Source: Adiantum capillus-veneris (lineage: Eukaryota; Streptophyta; Polypodiopsida; Polypodiales; Pteridaceae). Taken from it: a DNA stretch of 64,000 nucleotides. Positions 20,635-33,147 of this stretch are shown one piece after another (positions within the stretch are counted from its first letter, which is position 1; every line of letters begins with the position of its first letter). A model generated the notes under the pieces. That model did not search any database and had not been told where the DNA came from. It was given only the letters and a program-made list of their open reading frames with translations. The DNA lies in contig CM043944.1 in the NCBI GenBank assembly GCA_014529385.2, positions 92,183,914 to 92,247,913 on the forward strand. Reading direction: 5' to 3'. The position numbers were made by a program, and so were the translations under genes.

Positions 20635-22690
20635 TTAATCCACAAAGGGGAGTAAGCCCAAAGCTTTGCGGAAAGCTTGAGCTTCTATGAGACAATGCTT
20701 TTGTGAAAGGATCTGCAAGGTTGTCTTATGCTGGCACATAAGCCAAGTTGATCTCTCCTACTGAGAGTCTCTCTCTAACATAGTGGTAATACACCTGAAT
20801 GTGCTTTGTGTGGGCATGAAAAACTGACTTCCTTGCAAGTGCCAATACACTCCGAATGCCAGTGTAGATGATGTTGGCAGTGCCTTGTCCAACACCCAAA
20901 TCATCCATAAGGCGTTTGAGCCATACACACTCAACTGTAGTTGTGAAGATTGCCTTGTACTCAGCCTCAAAACTAGAAGTAGCCACAGTAGGTTGCTTCT
21001 TGGTCAACCATGATATGCATGAATTGCCGAGCATGAAACAAAAACCACTCGTAGACACTCGCGTCTCATAACAACCATCCCAATTTGAGGTTTAAAAAAT
21101 CATGTAAATGTGGCGGAAATGATCCCCCTTGGGATAAAACAACCCAATATATAAAGTGTCACTCAAGTAGTGAAAGATCCTCTTGACAAAACGACAATGC
21201 TTAGACCCTAGGCTATACATATATTTGTTGACATGTGAGATTGCAAACTGAATGTCTGGCCTCATATTTTATACATAAATAAGGCATCCAACAATATTTT
21301 TGTAAAGAGTGACCTCGGCAGGATCAGAAGCATCATGAAGACTCAACATCAAACCTGTTTCCATGGGAGTGGAAATAGGCTTGCAATCCTCAAGTTCAAA
21401 CTTACAAAGCAAACTATCCAAGTAATGGTGCAACAACCCCAAATCTTTCATCTTGAAAGGAGCATTCAGATCAAACTTAAATTCAGCAATACGTATCTCA
21501 TTTGGACCAATGATCAGCAAATCATCCACATATAGAACAACAATGAGAAGTACATCACCCTTACGCATTACATACAAAAAGTTCTTTCTGTTGGACTATT
21601 ACAAAAGCCTTGTTTGACCAAATGAGTGTTAGCTTTTTCATACCAAGCACGAGGAGACTACTTCAACCCATACAAAGCTTTCTTACATTTTCACATTTTA
21701 TCCTCTTGTCCTTTCTTGACAAAATCGTGAGGCTGCATTACATAAACTTCCTCAGATATGTCACCATTCAAGAAAGTAGTAACAATGTCTGATTGATGCA
21801 CATCCCATCCAAAATGAGCTACCAATGCACATAGAAAATGTAGAGTAGTCATACGACAAGTGGAAGCAAAAGTCTCTTCATAATCTATGCCTTTTTTTGG
21901 TGCATAACCTTTTGCAACAAGTCGAGCCTTATAGCGATCAATCTCACCATCCGGCTTATGTTTCAACTTGTAAACCCACTTCGTACCAATGGACGTTACG
22001 CTAGGAGGCAAATCACATAAAGTTCATGTGTCATTTTCTATAAGTGCATCATATTCTGATTGCATGGCAGTCTCCAATTTTAAAAATTATATGTTTCATC
22101 AAAAGACAGAGGTTCCTCTACATCACATAAGCTAGAAACAACCAAAGCATAACAATTTGATGCATAAGATATGTCACCATATACATGTGGTAGTGATGTG
22201 TGTGAACACACTAGGACCGCCGAGGCATTTTTTCCCTCTTTAGGAGGTTTTCCCCCCCGTGCATTGTATATACGCCCATCACTCTAGGGCTATCTATCTT
22301 TCTATTGCATACTAAGTAACACACTCTCTATTGTGTGCCTTGAGCTTCCTTCGTCTTTTCCAAGTTGTGTGCGTTTCTCTGCAACCCTAATTCCAACAAG
22401 ATGCATGGCAAGAACCTGAACCAGTACAAATAGACAAAGGTGCATCCAGTTTACTATCACGCAAAGTATGCACCAACCATTTTGGCATACCTCTATCTTG
22501 CTCATTCTCATCCCTTTTTACATCAAGTACATCATGTACATCTGTATCAGAAATAGGTTGATCCGCAGCATTGTCAGAAACCCCCATAGGCTCTACGTTT
22601 GCCTCATTGGAATCTACATTTCAATTTCCACCATTGAAAAGTCATAAATATCATGTGAGCTTTACATTATTGTCTCTGGTACATGACAGT
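20635..22690 (-). pseudogene. Copia B RT and RNase H region (degraded)
   Basis: Matches copia A from just after integrase to the C-terminus. RT starts near 22000 (GTKWVYKLKHKPDGEIDRYK), YVDD is kept near 21540 and RNase H lies at 20726-21058. Frameshifts and a short deletion after LGLLHHYL break the frame. The solo LTR at 22172-22398 interrupts the linker. Stop TAA at 20635-20637. Confidence 0.88.
22172..22398 (+). repeat. Copia solo LTR nested in copia B
   Basis: 227 bp, same length and close in sequence to the copia A LTRs, on the opposite strand to copia B. TSD agata (22167-22171) and agatg (22399-22403); copia A shows the empty site carries agatg once. A product of LTR-LTR recombination. 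Confidence 0.93.
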
Positions 22691-23647
22691 TGTTGACCGC
22701 TGGGTCAACAACACAATATAACTCAAGTTTCGTACCAAAGTCTTATCTTTTGCGAGTTGTGAAATGCTGTGGATATTGGCTATAAACGTCATTTGTAATG
22801 AGTAGTTATTCTAGTTTCATAAGCCGGGGTGCAATGGAACTTCCAGATTGTAAATACAAATCCATTTGACCCTTTCAACCCCATTTTTGGTTAAACCTAA
22901 GGTAGCCTTAGTATATAAGGTACCTAGGTCATTTTGTAAAAAAGACTTTTATCATAATCAAAACTGAGCACTGCCGTCTACTGTGTGTAAGAGAGAAAGA
23001 GAGTGAGTGTGATCTTCATCCTCTTGCTACGCCTGGCTCGCTCAACACATTGGAGATCCGACTGCACCATTGTTGTAGGCTGGAGGAGAGCTACGCGACG
23101 ACGCGAAGCATTCCACGCGAGATGAAGCGCACATGCTGACGCATCTACGAGCTATTTGTGGCCGTAAGTGTATCAAACGATGTCTGTTTTCTGCGTGCTA
23201 GTAGTCTATAGAATCGTGGCGACATAAGCTACGCATAGGTACTCATAAATTTTAGTTTCGGGCACTTTCAAAATTCGGTTTTGTCATCCTACGCGTTTTT
23301 CGTAGATGGGTTTAGAGTGAGGATTTTGAGTATAGAAGCTTAGGGACAGGTGTATCCTAGTGAGGGGATGGTGTTCCTTAAGTTTCGTATGAATCTGGCA
23401 TGATTAGGTGAGTTACCTTCCGTATGTGTGTATGTGGCTAGGTGGTGTAGTTGAGAGCAGTGAGGTTCTTGATTGTGGTTTAGTTGGCCTTCTAGAGTGT
23501 TGTATGTGTAGGATGGTCTCAGCCTGACAAGCTAAAGAGATTTCCTCCGTGTGCCTATTGTGTCATCTGTGTCCTCGATTGACATTATGTTGATCTAGGT
23601 AGTGTTTGCATGCACTTCATGGGTGTGTGAGTCGCTCCCGTCCAACA
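22691..23647 (+). repeat. E3 5' LTR
   Basis: 957 bp, TGTTGACC...TCCAACA. Starts with a TTGACC/GGTCAA hairpin and has TATA-like TATATAAGG near 22912. It also carries one imperfect half of the leader palindrome (CATCCTACGCGT) near 23286. Confidence 0.94.
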
Positions 23648-23648
23648 T

Positions 23649-23667
23649 TGGCGCCGCTGCCGGGGAC
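23649..23667 (+). promoter_or_regulatory. E3 primer-binding site (tRNA-Asp type)
   Basis: TGGCGCCGCTGCCGGGGAC, one base from the complement of the plant tRNA-Asp 3' end used by Athila-like elements. Confidence 0.88.
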
Positions 23668-26061
23668 ACAAGGACCTAAGTAGGTTTCCTACTAACACTC
23701 GTGTGATGGTTGCTTGATTTAGTTTCGGCTAAAGAAAGCGTTTTTCTTAATTGGATCCGGAAGAGGATATTCCGCGATCAAGTGGATAGCCAGGAAGCGT
23801 GTGTCTTGCTGAGGGTCTGCGACTAGATAGGTTTAGTTAGGATCTGTGGATTAGAGTAGTTGTTGGTGGTCGAGTGATTTGTGAGGTGATAAAAGCGTTT
23901 ACTAGTCCGTGTGTGGCAGTGAAGCGTTTTTCTACTCATAGATGCAAAACCCCATATGATTTGTAGGAGTAGCTTTAGGTAAGTGATCCGATTCTGATCT
24001 AGAGCTATTCAGCATTGAATTATTTTCTAAAGTGCTTGATTGCATTTGAAATCACGAAAAAGTGTGCTTTTGAGGGTAAAAATGCATTAAACAAGCTTTT
24101 GTGGATATTTTTGTATGACTGACTGATGATGTGCATATAAAAGAGCATTTGCAAGGGTTCTGTGAAGAAAACCTGCAATTCTGTAAACATAGACATCCTA
24201 CGCGTAGGATGTCTCAAGGGGGTTCTGGAGACCAAATTTGAAAATTTTGACTGCACCAGTGGGTTTAGAGGGTAAGTCTTACCCTAGTAACATATTGACT
24301 TGGGTGTTTTCCCCTATTTTTGTTGACCAAAAGCCAAAAGGCGGAGTCAGAAAACGTAAAATTTCAGAAAAGGCTTAAATTGAGTGATTTTTGCATGTTT
24401 TTGCAATTGTGAAGCATACTTGCACTTGCTGAGAGCATAAGGAAGCATCAGGGACACTTCAGTCTCAAAAAATCAACAGTAGACATCCTACACGTAGGAT
24501 GTCTACAGGGTGATCTGGTGGAAATTTTGAAAATCTGAGGTTCCCAGTGTGCTTAGAAGGTAGGTTTTACCCTATTTTCACCTGGAAAGTGGAAATTTGA
24601 CCAAATTTTGACAGATCAAAGCCAAAAGACGAGAATTGCCAGACATCCTACCCAAATTGTGTCCAAGGCCTAATTTTGAAACCAAACCATAGAGTGACTT
24701 CATGTGCATGTTATACATGATGTTTTGAGTGCATGTGAGAGTTTTTAGCTCATTTGGGTGAGAAAATTGGGTTCAAAGCGGACTTTAGCGTTTTTGGACA
24801 GACAAAAGGCAAGAACAGCTAAAATTTGGGACTTTTGAAATCCAAACCAAAATCTAAGCATACCACTGGGTTACTGACATCAAGGGGAAGCTGTGGGACA
24901 AGTCTGGGGTCAAACAGGCAAAAAATACATCCTACGCGTAGGATGTCTTATGTGTGATTTTGGACTCTAAAAAAAATTATGAGCATACCACAGTCATCAG
25001 CACCTTAAGGAGAGTCTGTGATTCAAATTTGGGGCAAATCTGAGCAGTTAGACATCCTACGCGTAGGATGTCTAAGGCATGATTTAGAGGCCAAATTCAA
25101 ACTGTGGACATAGCAGGGTGTTGTATAACCTTAGATAAGACTCCTAGGCAAATTTGGTCCAATTTGGAGTTGATTTGACTTGGGAATTCATCAGAACAGA
25201 CATCAGGCTTTTGAAACAGATTCTTGATCATTTGACCAACCTATAGGTGTCAGAATCAAAAAGTAAAAATAGCTATGAGTTTAGCACATCAAGGGGAAGC
25301 TACAGTGCAAGTTTGAGCTGAAACAGAGCAAAAAGAAATCCTACGCGTAGGATGTCTCTAGCTTGATTTAGGACTCCAAACCAACCTATGAGCACACCAC
25401 TGTGATCAGGACATCAAGGAGAAGCTGGGGTGAAAATTTCAAGTCATTCTGAGCAAAAAGACATCCTACGCGTAGGATGTCTCATGGCCATTTTTAGGCC
25501 CAAATGAAATTCTGAGCATACCATTGTGCTGCTGGACTTAAGGGGAGTCTCTGGACCAAATTTTGTTAAATTCTGAGCATATAGACATCCTACGCGTAGG
25601 ATGTCTCTAGGCCAGTTTTAGGGTCCAACTGTAATTTTGACCATACAGAAGTGTTCACAGTGTCACGGAGATCCCAAATCTTTTTTCAAAATTGAATTTG
25701 GACTCATTTTGACCATTCAAAACTGCATTTCACTATTTTGGCCATAACTTTCACAAACGGTATCGGATCGGAAAAGTTTTTATATCAAAACGTAGCTTGA
25801 GAGCGGCTCTACAGATCTTAGAGCAAAACATGAACTAAATGTATGCCAATAGCAACCGATTAGTTCAATTTTGAAAAAAACGTCGTTTGAGGCCTCAAAA
25901 TTCATCCAAAAGTTAGGGGTGTCTAAAAGCGACAATTTCCGAGAATTGTGACGAAACAGTTGCGGTTTTGGACATAGTTTCGACTTTTCCCTAACCAAAG
26001 CACTTGAACAAAGTGGACTAAGTCTACTTGAACCAAGCAAAAGCTCTTAAACCTAGAAATC
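23668..26061 (+). other. E3 5' leader, 2.4 kb, noncoding
   Basis: Between the primer site and gag; no long ORF. From about 24130 to 25650 it consists of diverged repeats of roughly 125 bp (phrases such as GAGCATACCACTGTG and CATCAAGGAGAAGCT), most carrying one 24-bp palindrome. A packaging or regulatory leader is the simplest reading. Confidence 0.75.
24191..25606. repeat. Array of seven 24-bp perfect or near-perfect palindromes
   Basis: Left arm AGACATCCTACG followed at once by its reverse complement. Copies start at 24191, 24481 (one change), 24925 (one change), 25050, 25334 (one change), 25459 and 25583; a left half only is at 24641. Spacings are 290, 444, 125, 284, 125 and 124. The centre TACGCGTA contains a CGCG-box-like core. 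Confidence 0.95.
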
Positions 26062-27855
26062 ATGCCTACCCTAGATTCAAACACAGCTTACACAAGCTTG
26101 GAGATCCCGGCGATAGAGGAATATCCTCCCACAATGGATCTTCCAAACTTGCAATTGATAAAGACCCATCTTGTCGAGAGAGTTTGGATGATTGGTCATG
26201 AGAGTGAAGGACTATATAGATACATTGACAACAATGAGGTCAATCTTTATAGGTGCTCAGATCCATACCTAGAAGAGATAACGGATTACAAGCTCTTATA
26301 TGTCTACACATACGGAGTCGAGTGTCAATGGAGATCTATAGTTGTCGACAAGTATGGACGAGAATACATAGTTGTAGAAAGCATAAATCCACAGACTGTA
26401 CTAGAAAGAGGTGGATATTTGGTCAATGAAGAACCACAAATGCCTCCACCAAACACGAGAATTCCTATAGGAGTTCCAAGAAGAGAGCCACCAGGATTCC
26501 CTTCAAGAGCAATAACGAGAGAAGGATTGGGAGAGTCTCTGGTTAGACTTGTAGACAATAGACAAGTTAGACCATCCCAAGTCCAGAAATGGGTAAACAG
26601 AAAATGCTCTGGAGATAAAGATCCGAGAGATCACGTAACGGATTTTAGAAGAGTGATTAGAGCAGAGGAAGTTTCAGATTTTGCGACACAGTTTGCGGGA
26701 TTTGGATTGACTCTAGAAGATGATGCAGCTACATGGTTCGACTCGGTGGAAAAATGGGATTTTGAGACCCTAGATGAGTTTTTTGAGGAGTTTATTGAAG
26801 AATTCTTGCCAAAAGGCATTGCTCACAACACGGTCTCACAAATCCATAGATTCAAACAGAAAGAGGATGAATCAGTACGCAAAGCATCATTACGGCTCAA
26901 GAGATATGTTAAGCTCTGTCCGAGAGCGGAATTACCTACGCAAGCACGACTGATGCTGATCTTTATCCAGGGAATGAGACATGTAGGCCTTCAGAAGGAT
27001 CTGCATATGATAAGGAGGATGACGCTAAACGAGTTGATCAAAGAAGCTCATTATCTAGTGGATAACTGTGAGGCATACAAAGAAACGGACTTAAAGAGTC
27101 AAGGAGATAACACATCCTCTCAGCACAGTGTTTCACAGATAAGTGAGTCCATTGACAAGCCAACGGCACCTATTGATCAAGAAAAGTTTATCGACGACTT
27201 GGTCAAGAGGTTGATTCCTCTTGTAAGGTCTGATTCGGGAGAGCCGAAGTGGTGTGAAATTGAGAGAAAATGGACGAACCATACGGGGAAAGAGTGCTAT
27301 TATAGCATGGAAAATGCTAGGGAAAGGTATGTACAACCTGTTCCAGAAGCACCTACTCCACCTAGATACATTACGGGGAATGCGCCAAGACCAGTAGGAG
27401 TTTTAACGCCACAGCTTGTCTTAGGACAACAACCTCCGCTGCCAGGTGCTAGAATGCAGGTAGACATGAGATACATGCCAATGATGGAAGCATCAAATAA
27501 ACCAACGCCAGTACTAGCTACAATGTGGTATAGCAACCAAAGGGAGTACTACCCTTCGGAGCAACAAAATGTGAGAGAAACACATGGAGTGGTGAGGCCG
27601 GTACAACCTCCACCTCCTGGGTTTCAGTCGAAAGAAAGAAGGTATGAAATGGATGAAAGGACGTTGCGATTCATTGCAAATAGAGGCTTATCTAGGTCAA
27701 AGCTTGCTTATAGCCAAGAGGAAATGCTAAAAGAATCTCCTCAACCAGAGACAGATTGTCTCAAAAGTCGTGACAACCACTTGGTCAAACAATGTCCTCA
27801 GACGGAGATCACTGAAGTAATGCCTATTGTCTTGAGTGTGGCATCACTCACTTGA
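26062..27855 (+). CDS. E3 Gag (main part, 597 codons)
   Basis: Retrotransposon Gag. The Gag core lies at about residues 185-340 (DDAATWFDSVEKWDFETLDE). The first CCHC knuckle, at 566-579, reads DCLKSRDNHLVKQC, so its second cysteine is serine. The ATG at 26062 opens the frame after a stop-rich leader. A frameshift at 27796-27824 moves the second knuckle (CLECGITHLIPDC, short spacing) into another frame, so this ORF ends early at 27855. The frame shift looks mutational because it falls between two knuckles rather than at a gag-pro boundary. Confidence 0.85.
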   Translation: MPTLDSNTAYTSLEIPAIEEYPPTMDLPNLQLIKTHLVERVWMIGHESEGLYRYIDNNEVNLYRCSDPYLEEITDYKLLYVYTYGVECQWRSIVVDKYGREYIVVESINPQTVLERGGYLVNEEPQMPPPNTRIPIGVPRREPPGFPSRAITREGLGESLVRLVDNRQVRPSQVQKWVNRKCSGDKDPRDHVTDFRRVIRAEEVSDFATQFAGFGLTLEDDAATWFDSVEKWDFETLDEFFEEFIEEFLPKGIAHNTVSQIHRFKQKEDESVRKASLRLKRYVKLCPRAELPTQARLMLIFIQGMRHVGLQKDLHMIRRMTLNELIKEAHYLVDNCEAYKETDLKSQGDNTSSQHSVSQISESIDKPTAPIDQEKFIDDLVKRLIPLVRSDSGEPKWCEIERKWTNHTGKECYYSMENARERYVQPVPEAPTPPRYITGNAPRPVGVLTPQLVLGQQPPLPGARMQVDMRYMPMMEASNKPTPVLATMWYSNQREYYPSEQQNVRETHGVVRPVQPPPPGFQSKERRYEMDERTLRFIANRGLSRSKLAYSQEEMLKESPQPETDCLKSRDNHLVKQCPQTEITEVMPIVLSVASLT

Positions 27856-28246
27856 TCCCCGATTGCCCGAAAAAACCAAACCAAATCAGGAAAATCATGA
27901 CAAATGTATCAGGGATTGTTCAACTGCCTAGTAGCTCAGAAAATGAAAATGTTGTACCAGTTCAAGTAGCTACGAGAGCACAAGCTCAAAAGAAAGCTGA
28001 TGAGAATCCAAAGACAAAGAACACGGAAAGTGACACGAGTCCAAAGACAGATGATGGACCAAAGACAGACGCACCTAATCAGAAAACCTAGAGCAAACGA
28101 AATAGTTGGAAAGCTAGAAAGACTAGGATGAAAGCACGCAGGGAACGAGAGCAAAAATCCCTAGTTGAGAAGCTTACCGAAGCCGAGGAGAAGATAAAAC
28201 AACATGAGGAAAAGGAGGCACCTTCTCTTACACAGATGGTTAACCC
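27825..28246 (+). pseudogene. E3 gag continuation after frameshift
   Basis: Second CCHC knuckle at 27828-27866, then a lysine- and glutamate-rich linker with one in-frame TAG at 28089-28091. The frame then shifts again near 28240 into the protease ORF. Equivalent to the charged linker of E1 and E2. Confidence 0.7.
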
Positions 28247-30997
28247 TTGGAAGAACCATCCACGGATGAGAAACCGAGAAGTGCTAGTTTAGGAGGATCT
28301 GTGTTGGTAGAGAAGGTTAATGAGACATTAGATGCCCTCTTGAAAGCCTATGATGTGAGGCTCAAAAACAACCAAACCCAAGAACACAGGTGGATGACAT
28401 ATCCCTATGCGGAACTAGAAAAGCAAAGGTTTGAAATGTGCCAGAAAATGATTCAAACAGCCCAAGATTGCCTAGAACCACCAGTTGCAAAACCTGAGGA
28501 TGTGATTCATGTCATGCCTACACAAGTAATCCCACCAAACCAGGAACTAAAAGAGCCATATTCTAGTCATGAGCACATACCAAACCTCAAAGACCTAGCA
28601 TTAGAACCAAGGATAGTACTGAATACCACGGATAACTCTTCCGAGGGATTTCACCAAGCTATACCTGAGGATTGTAAAGAGGTAGATGGTCTTGACGAAT
28701 TGTGGAAACAAGTCAGAGAGGCCAATGAAGCCGATGACCTAAGAAGACGAGTAGACAAGACTGGTGATGAACGAGGAGTGTTTCTACCACCAATAGAGGA
28801 ATTTGAGACTGGATCTCAAATGAATCTAGACGTGCAATCATGTTGGGGCGACAAAGGATCTGTACAATCTATGGATAGTCAACCCCATTCGCTAAGAACA
28901 CTACCGTCCTACATGGGAGAGTACGAGAACAAGTCAGATGTGGTCGCAGTCCCATCAAAGAGATTGTCTCCCAACAAGGCCATTGATTCAAAGGGGCTAG
29001 TAGATATTCTATCTACCCCAGTCACCTGTACAATAATGTTAGCCGAGTTGCTCAGAATAAGACCAAACATGTGGGCTAATGTGGGTAAATGTCTAGAGAA
29101 ATTTGGTGTAAAAACCCCAATGACTCAAATCGAGAAAGGCATCAAAGAGCTTGAAATGCCTCAACCAAATACTAGGCCAGTGCCATTAAACAAGGTAAGC
29201 GAGTATTACGAGGGAGAAGATGGAAACACCACCCTTCCTTTGGAATTCAATGGTGTGAAAACCATGGCAATCCTTGAAAGTGGAGCTGGTGTGGCCATTG
29301 CAACCAAAGAGGTTTGGAAAAAGTGGGGAAAACCTGCCTTGATATCCACACGAATGACCTTGCAACTTGCAGAAGGACACAAGGAAAAGCCCCTAGGACT
29401 GCTAGAAAAAGTACTTGTTACTTCTTGTGGCATTGAATATGAACACACTTTTGCCGTTGTTGACTTTGGCAAGAAGAACAACTATGACATCATTCTGGGA
29501 AGACCATTCATGCGACAATTGAAAATGGTCCAAGATTGGGGTTATGACCATATATACCTGAGACATATGGAAACCATAACAAAGATAAAATTGAGGGACC
29601 ATAGCTATAGGGATGTGATGAGAACACCGGTTGAGGAGTTTGATTCCGCCACAGTAGCAGGATCAGAACTTCCAGCTTGGTTAGGTAAGCCTAAAGAACT
29701 GTGGATGTGTGGAGCTTCACAATGTGGTAGCTTGAAACGTGAGGAATGTATCCTAGAGTGGGTTATAGAGGATAAGGACTATATCCCAGAACCATTTCTT
29801 GAAGAAGAGTTAGAGCCTTTTGGATGGGAACACATCTTGGCTACTCTAGACGTGTGCGCCGTGGAGGATGCTCCCACAACAAAGTTTTGTGATGAAAATG
29901 TCTATGATGTCATTCCGTATTTTGCAGTGAGTGTAATTCAGGAAAACAAAGAGATCTAGACATCAACAAGCTCTCAACATAAGGAGCAAACAAAGAAATG
30001 TGGAGAATCAAAAGATGAAGAAGACGACGAGTTCTATGACTCTGTAGAACACTTCGAGCTTCAAGAAGATCAACGACCAGGGAATCAATGTCATCGCTAC
30101 ACGAATAAAGTGCATCAAAAGTGGATTCCAAAGTCCTCGGTGAAGACACAACCACCACAAGCATCCTCATACATGGCTCCTAATAACGATGCAAAGACTC
30201 AGCTAGGAGGAATACGACCAGAGCAACGAGCTAACAATGCTCTAATCAATGGGCTAGAAAAGTCCTCCAAGAAACTACCACCCACGAGCAAACAGACAAT
30301 AACTTTCCACTACCAGCCAAAAAATCAAGGGAAAGTACAAGAAGTCAACCTTGCTGAGGATAGTAGCGATAGTGATGAATCTTACGACATCCCCTATCAT
30401 AAACTCGGGCCATCACTATCAACAACCCCTTCAACAACAACCATGACAGGTCAAAAGAACAAGACAACAAGTCAAAGCCAAAAAGCTCGACAAATCTGGA
30501 TACCAAAAAGCCAGATCGGCCAAAAACAGATATGGATCAAGAAGACAAAGATCTCTAATGACAAATCACAAGATCCAACACCAAAACAAAAACAAGGAAA
30601 GCGTGCACGAACAGGTAAGAATATCACAAAGTCTTAAGCTTTCACAACTCAAGTTTGGGCTCCAAAGAAGTTGATTCAAGCACAAAAAAGTCAAGAATTC
30701 ATTTGGATTCCAAAACAACCACAGTATCAACTTTCAAAGCCTGAATCCCGTCACCAACCAAGCGTACAAGGGCCGAAGCAAAGACCACTGTCGACTCACA
30801 CAACAAAAAGGTGGATCCCAAAGAAGTCTCTTCAAACACAAACAAAGCACGGGCAAGTATGGGTTCCCAAACGAGCGTCAACAGCAAAACAGCCAATAAT
30901 CACAAAGAAATGGGTCCCAAAGAAGAACAACAAAATTGCTGTCAGTGCATCGCCTCTTGAATTCTTACAATTCTTCCTACGATTACAGTACAGTTAG
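28247..30997 (+). pseudogene. E3 protease-like domain and WxPK tail
   Basis: One frame interrupted by two stops (TAG 29957-29959, TAA 30635-30637). Residues about 1-290 are linker. A retropepsin-like domain covers about 325-430 and ends IILGRPFMRQ. The catalytic aspartate is replaced: the active site reads ILESGAGVAI (Glu codon at 29276-29278). The tail has eight W-x-PK-type motifs: WIPK, WIPK, WIKK, WAPK, WIPK, WIPK, WVPK and WVPK. No pol follows. Relative to E1 the order is the same, so loss of pol is shared or repeated. Confidence 0.82.
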
Positions 30998-31255
30998 AAG
31001 AGAGCAAGTCGCTTCAATCAAGCAACAATACAGGAGCTTCAAAGACCATTACATTGCTTAGAATAGGAAGCCTCGCCAACAAATGCCAATAAGCAAATTG
31101 CTTATACCCACATCTTGCACAACATAAATCTTTTCCATGCATTGACTATGTATGCATAATAGGGCTACATTACAAGGCCTGCATAGGCACAACTTTTAAT
31201 TGCCCAAGCACAACACATACACTTTGCGATACCCTGTCGTAAAGGATGACTCCAA

Positions 31256-31268
31256 ATAGGAAGGGGGG
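31256..31268 (+). promoter_or_regulatory. E3 internal polypurine tract
   Basis: TAGGAAGGGGGGAGG, after the tail, about 1.9 kb before the real 3' tract. Parallels 4271 in E1 and 36775 in E2. Confidence 0.6.
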
Positions 31269-32539
31269 AGGCATTCTGAATGCGGACCTAACATTATGAC
31301 TATCAGAGGGAAATGTTTTGTGAGATGCATTGAATTTTTGCGTTTTATTGTGATAATTTTTTGACGAAATTTAGAGTATATGCCCTCATAGTAGTGTTAC
31401 AGAGGAGTATGGGGACAAAATCCATATATGAGCCCCTAGGGACATGTGTATAGTGTACATAGCATTTAGATTTCTATTTGAATGATTTTTCTTTTGTTGA
31501 GTTGTTTTAAGATTTTCTTTGTTTATTGTTAAGAAAAAAATAAAAAATCCATAATCCACATGAAGAAAAGACTGACGAGAGGCCTGAGCACTACAAAGAG
31601 AAGAAGGTACAGGGAAACGATGAAACTTCACGAAGTATGTCTCAGCAGCCACTACAACAGCTGAAGAACTTGTCACAATGCAGTGTCAACAGGCAACCAA
31701 CAAGTCATACAAGTCATAGTCGAGTAGCTACGACACAATATGAGTGAGGTGTTAGTCCCAAAGCTTCAAGTAATATTCTCTGTAGTCTAAGCGTCTTAGC
31801 TATTCTAGGTACTGCTCAAGCTGGAAGAGTTGAGCATATTTACGTTGTGTCGCTCATGCTAGTATAGGTGAGCAAAAGAGTCGAAGTCTAAGTACTTAAG
31901 TATGGTGAAGTGAAGGAGAAGGTCCAAAAGACACTCACGTACTGAGCACCATGAGATACGAGTGGAGAAACTTCTACATCGAAAACCCTTCTTGGAAAGG
32001 TGGAAGCTATTGAGACATCTTTTGATGTCACATGTGCTACATTTATTCCTCAAAACACCCATCATCTCCTTCTTTCACATTGCATGCTTTTGTTGACAAA
32101 TTTCTCATATGCATATAGAGTGTCCCATAATTGGCACTTGCATCAGGCACTCTTTCCGTGTTTCACCCAAGCACTCACCTTTCATGAACATGTACTTCAC
32201 GTTCAACTGCTCAAATCCAATAAGAGCGTATACCAAAGGCATTTTTTTCCCATCGGGTTTTTCCCTTTGGTCATCCAGGTTTTAGACCCTAATCTAAAGA
32301 CACCTATCACCATCCTCTTGTACATATTCCTTCTACATCAACAATAAGGAAATGCTACTCAAATCAATTGACAAATGAATTGGAGCACCAATTTCAGATC
32401 ATAGCATACTTCTCCTCAATGGCGAGTCGAAGAATGGCCTCCAATGACAAAGCTGCAGACAACACTTACAACATGATTGCTCAAGAACAAAGAAGTCCCC
32501 AATGACAAAGAGCAGACATAAGGGTAATCAGAGGATCTC
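31269..32539 (+). other. E3 3' noncoding/cargo region
   Basis: No supported ORF. From 31690 it aligns with E4 11653 onward. Contains the block CCCATCGGGTTTTTCCC at about 32250, recalling the end-of-transcript motif of many plant LTRs. Confidence 0.55.
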
Positions 32540-33128
<589 letters not shown>

Positions 33129-33135
33129 TGAACGC

Positions 33136-33147
33136 GGAAGGGGGGAA
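33136..33147 (+). promoter_or_regulatory. E3 3' polypurine tract
   Basis: GGAAGGGGGGAA directly before the 3' LTR. Confidence 0.88.

Noticed and set aside
24191-25606. CRISPR-like repeat array
   Set aside because: Repeats are palindromic, spacers are related to each other and of unequal length, and the context is a plant retrotransposon leader.
27796-27855. Programmed ribosomal frameshift in E3 gag
   Set aside because: The shift falls between two zinc knuckles, not at gag-pro, there is no slippery heptamer that I can see, and E1 and E2 have no shift here.
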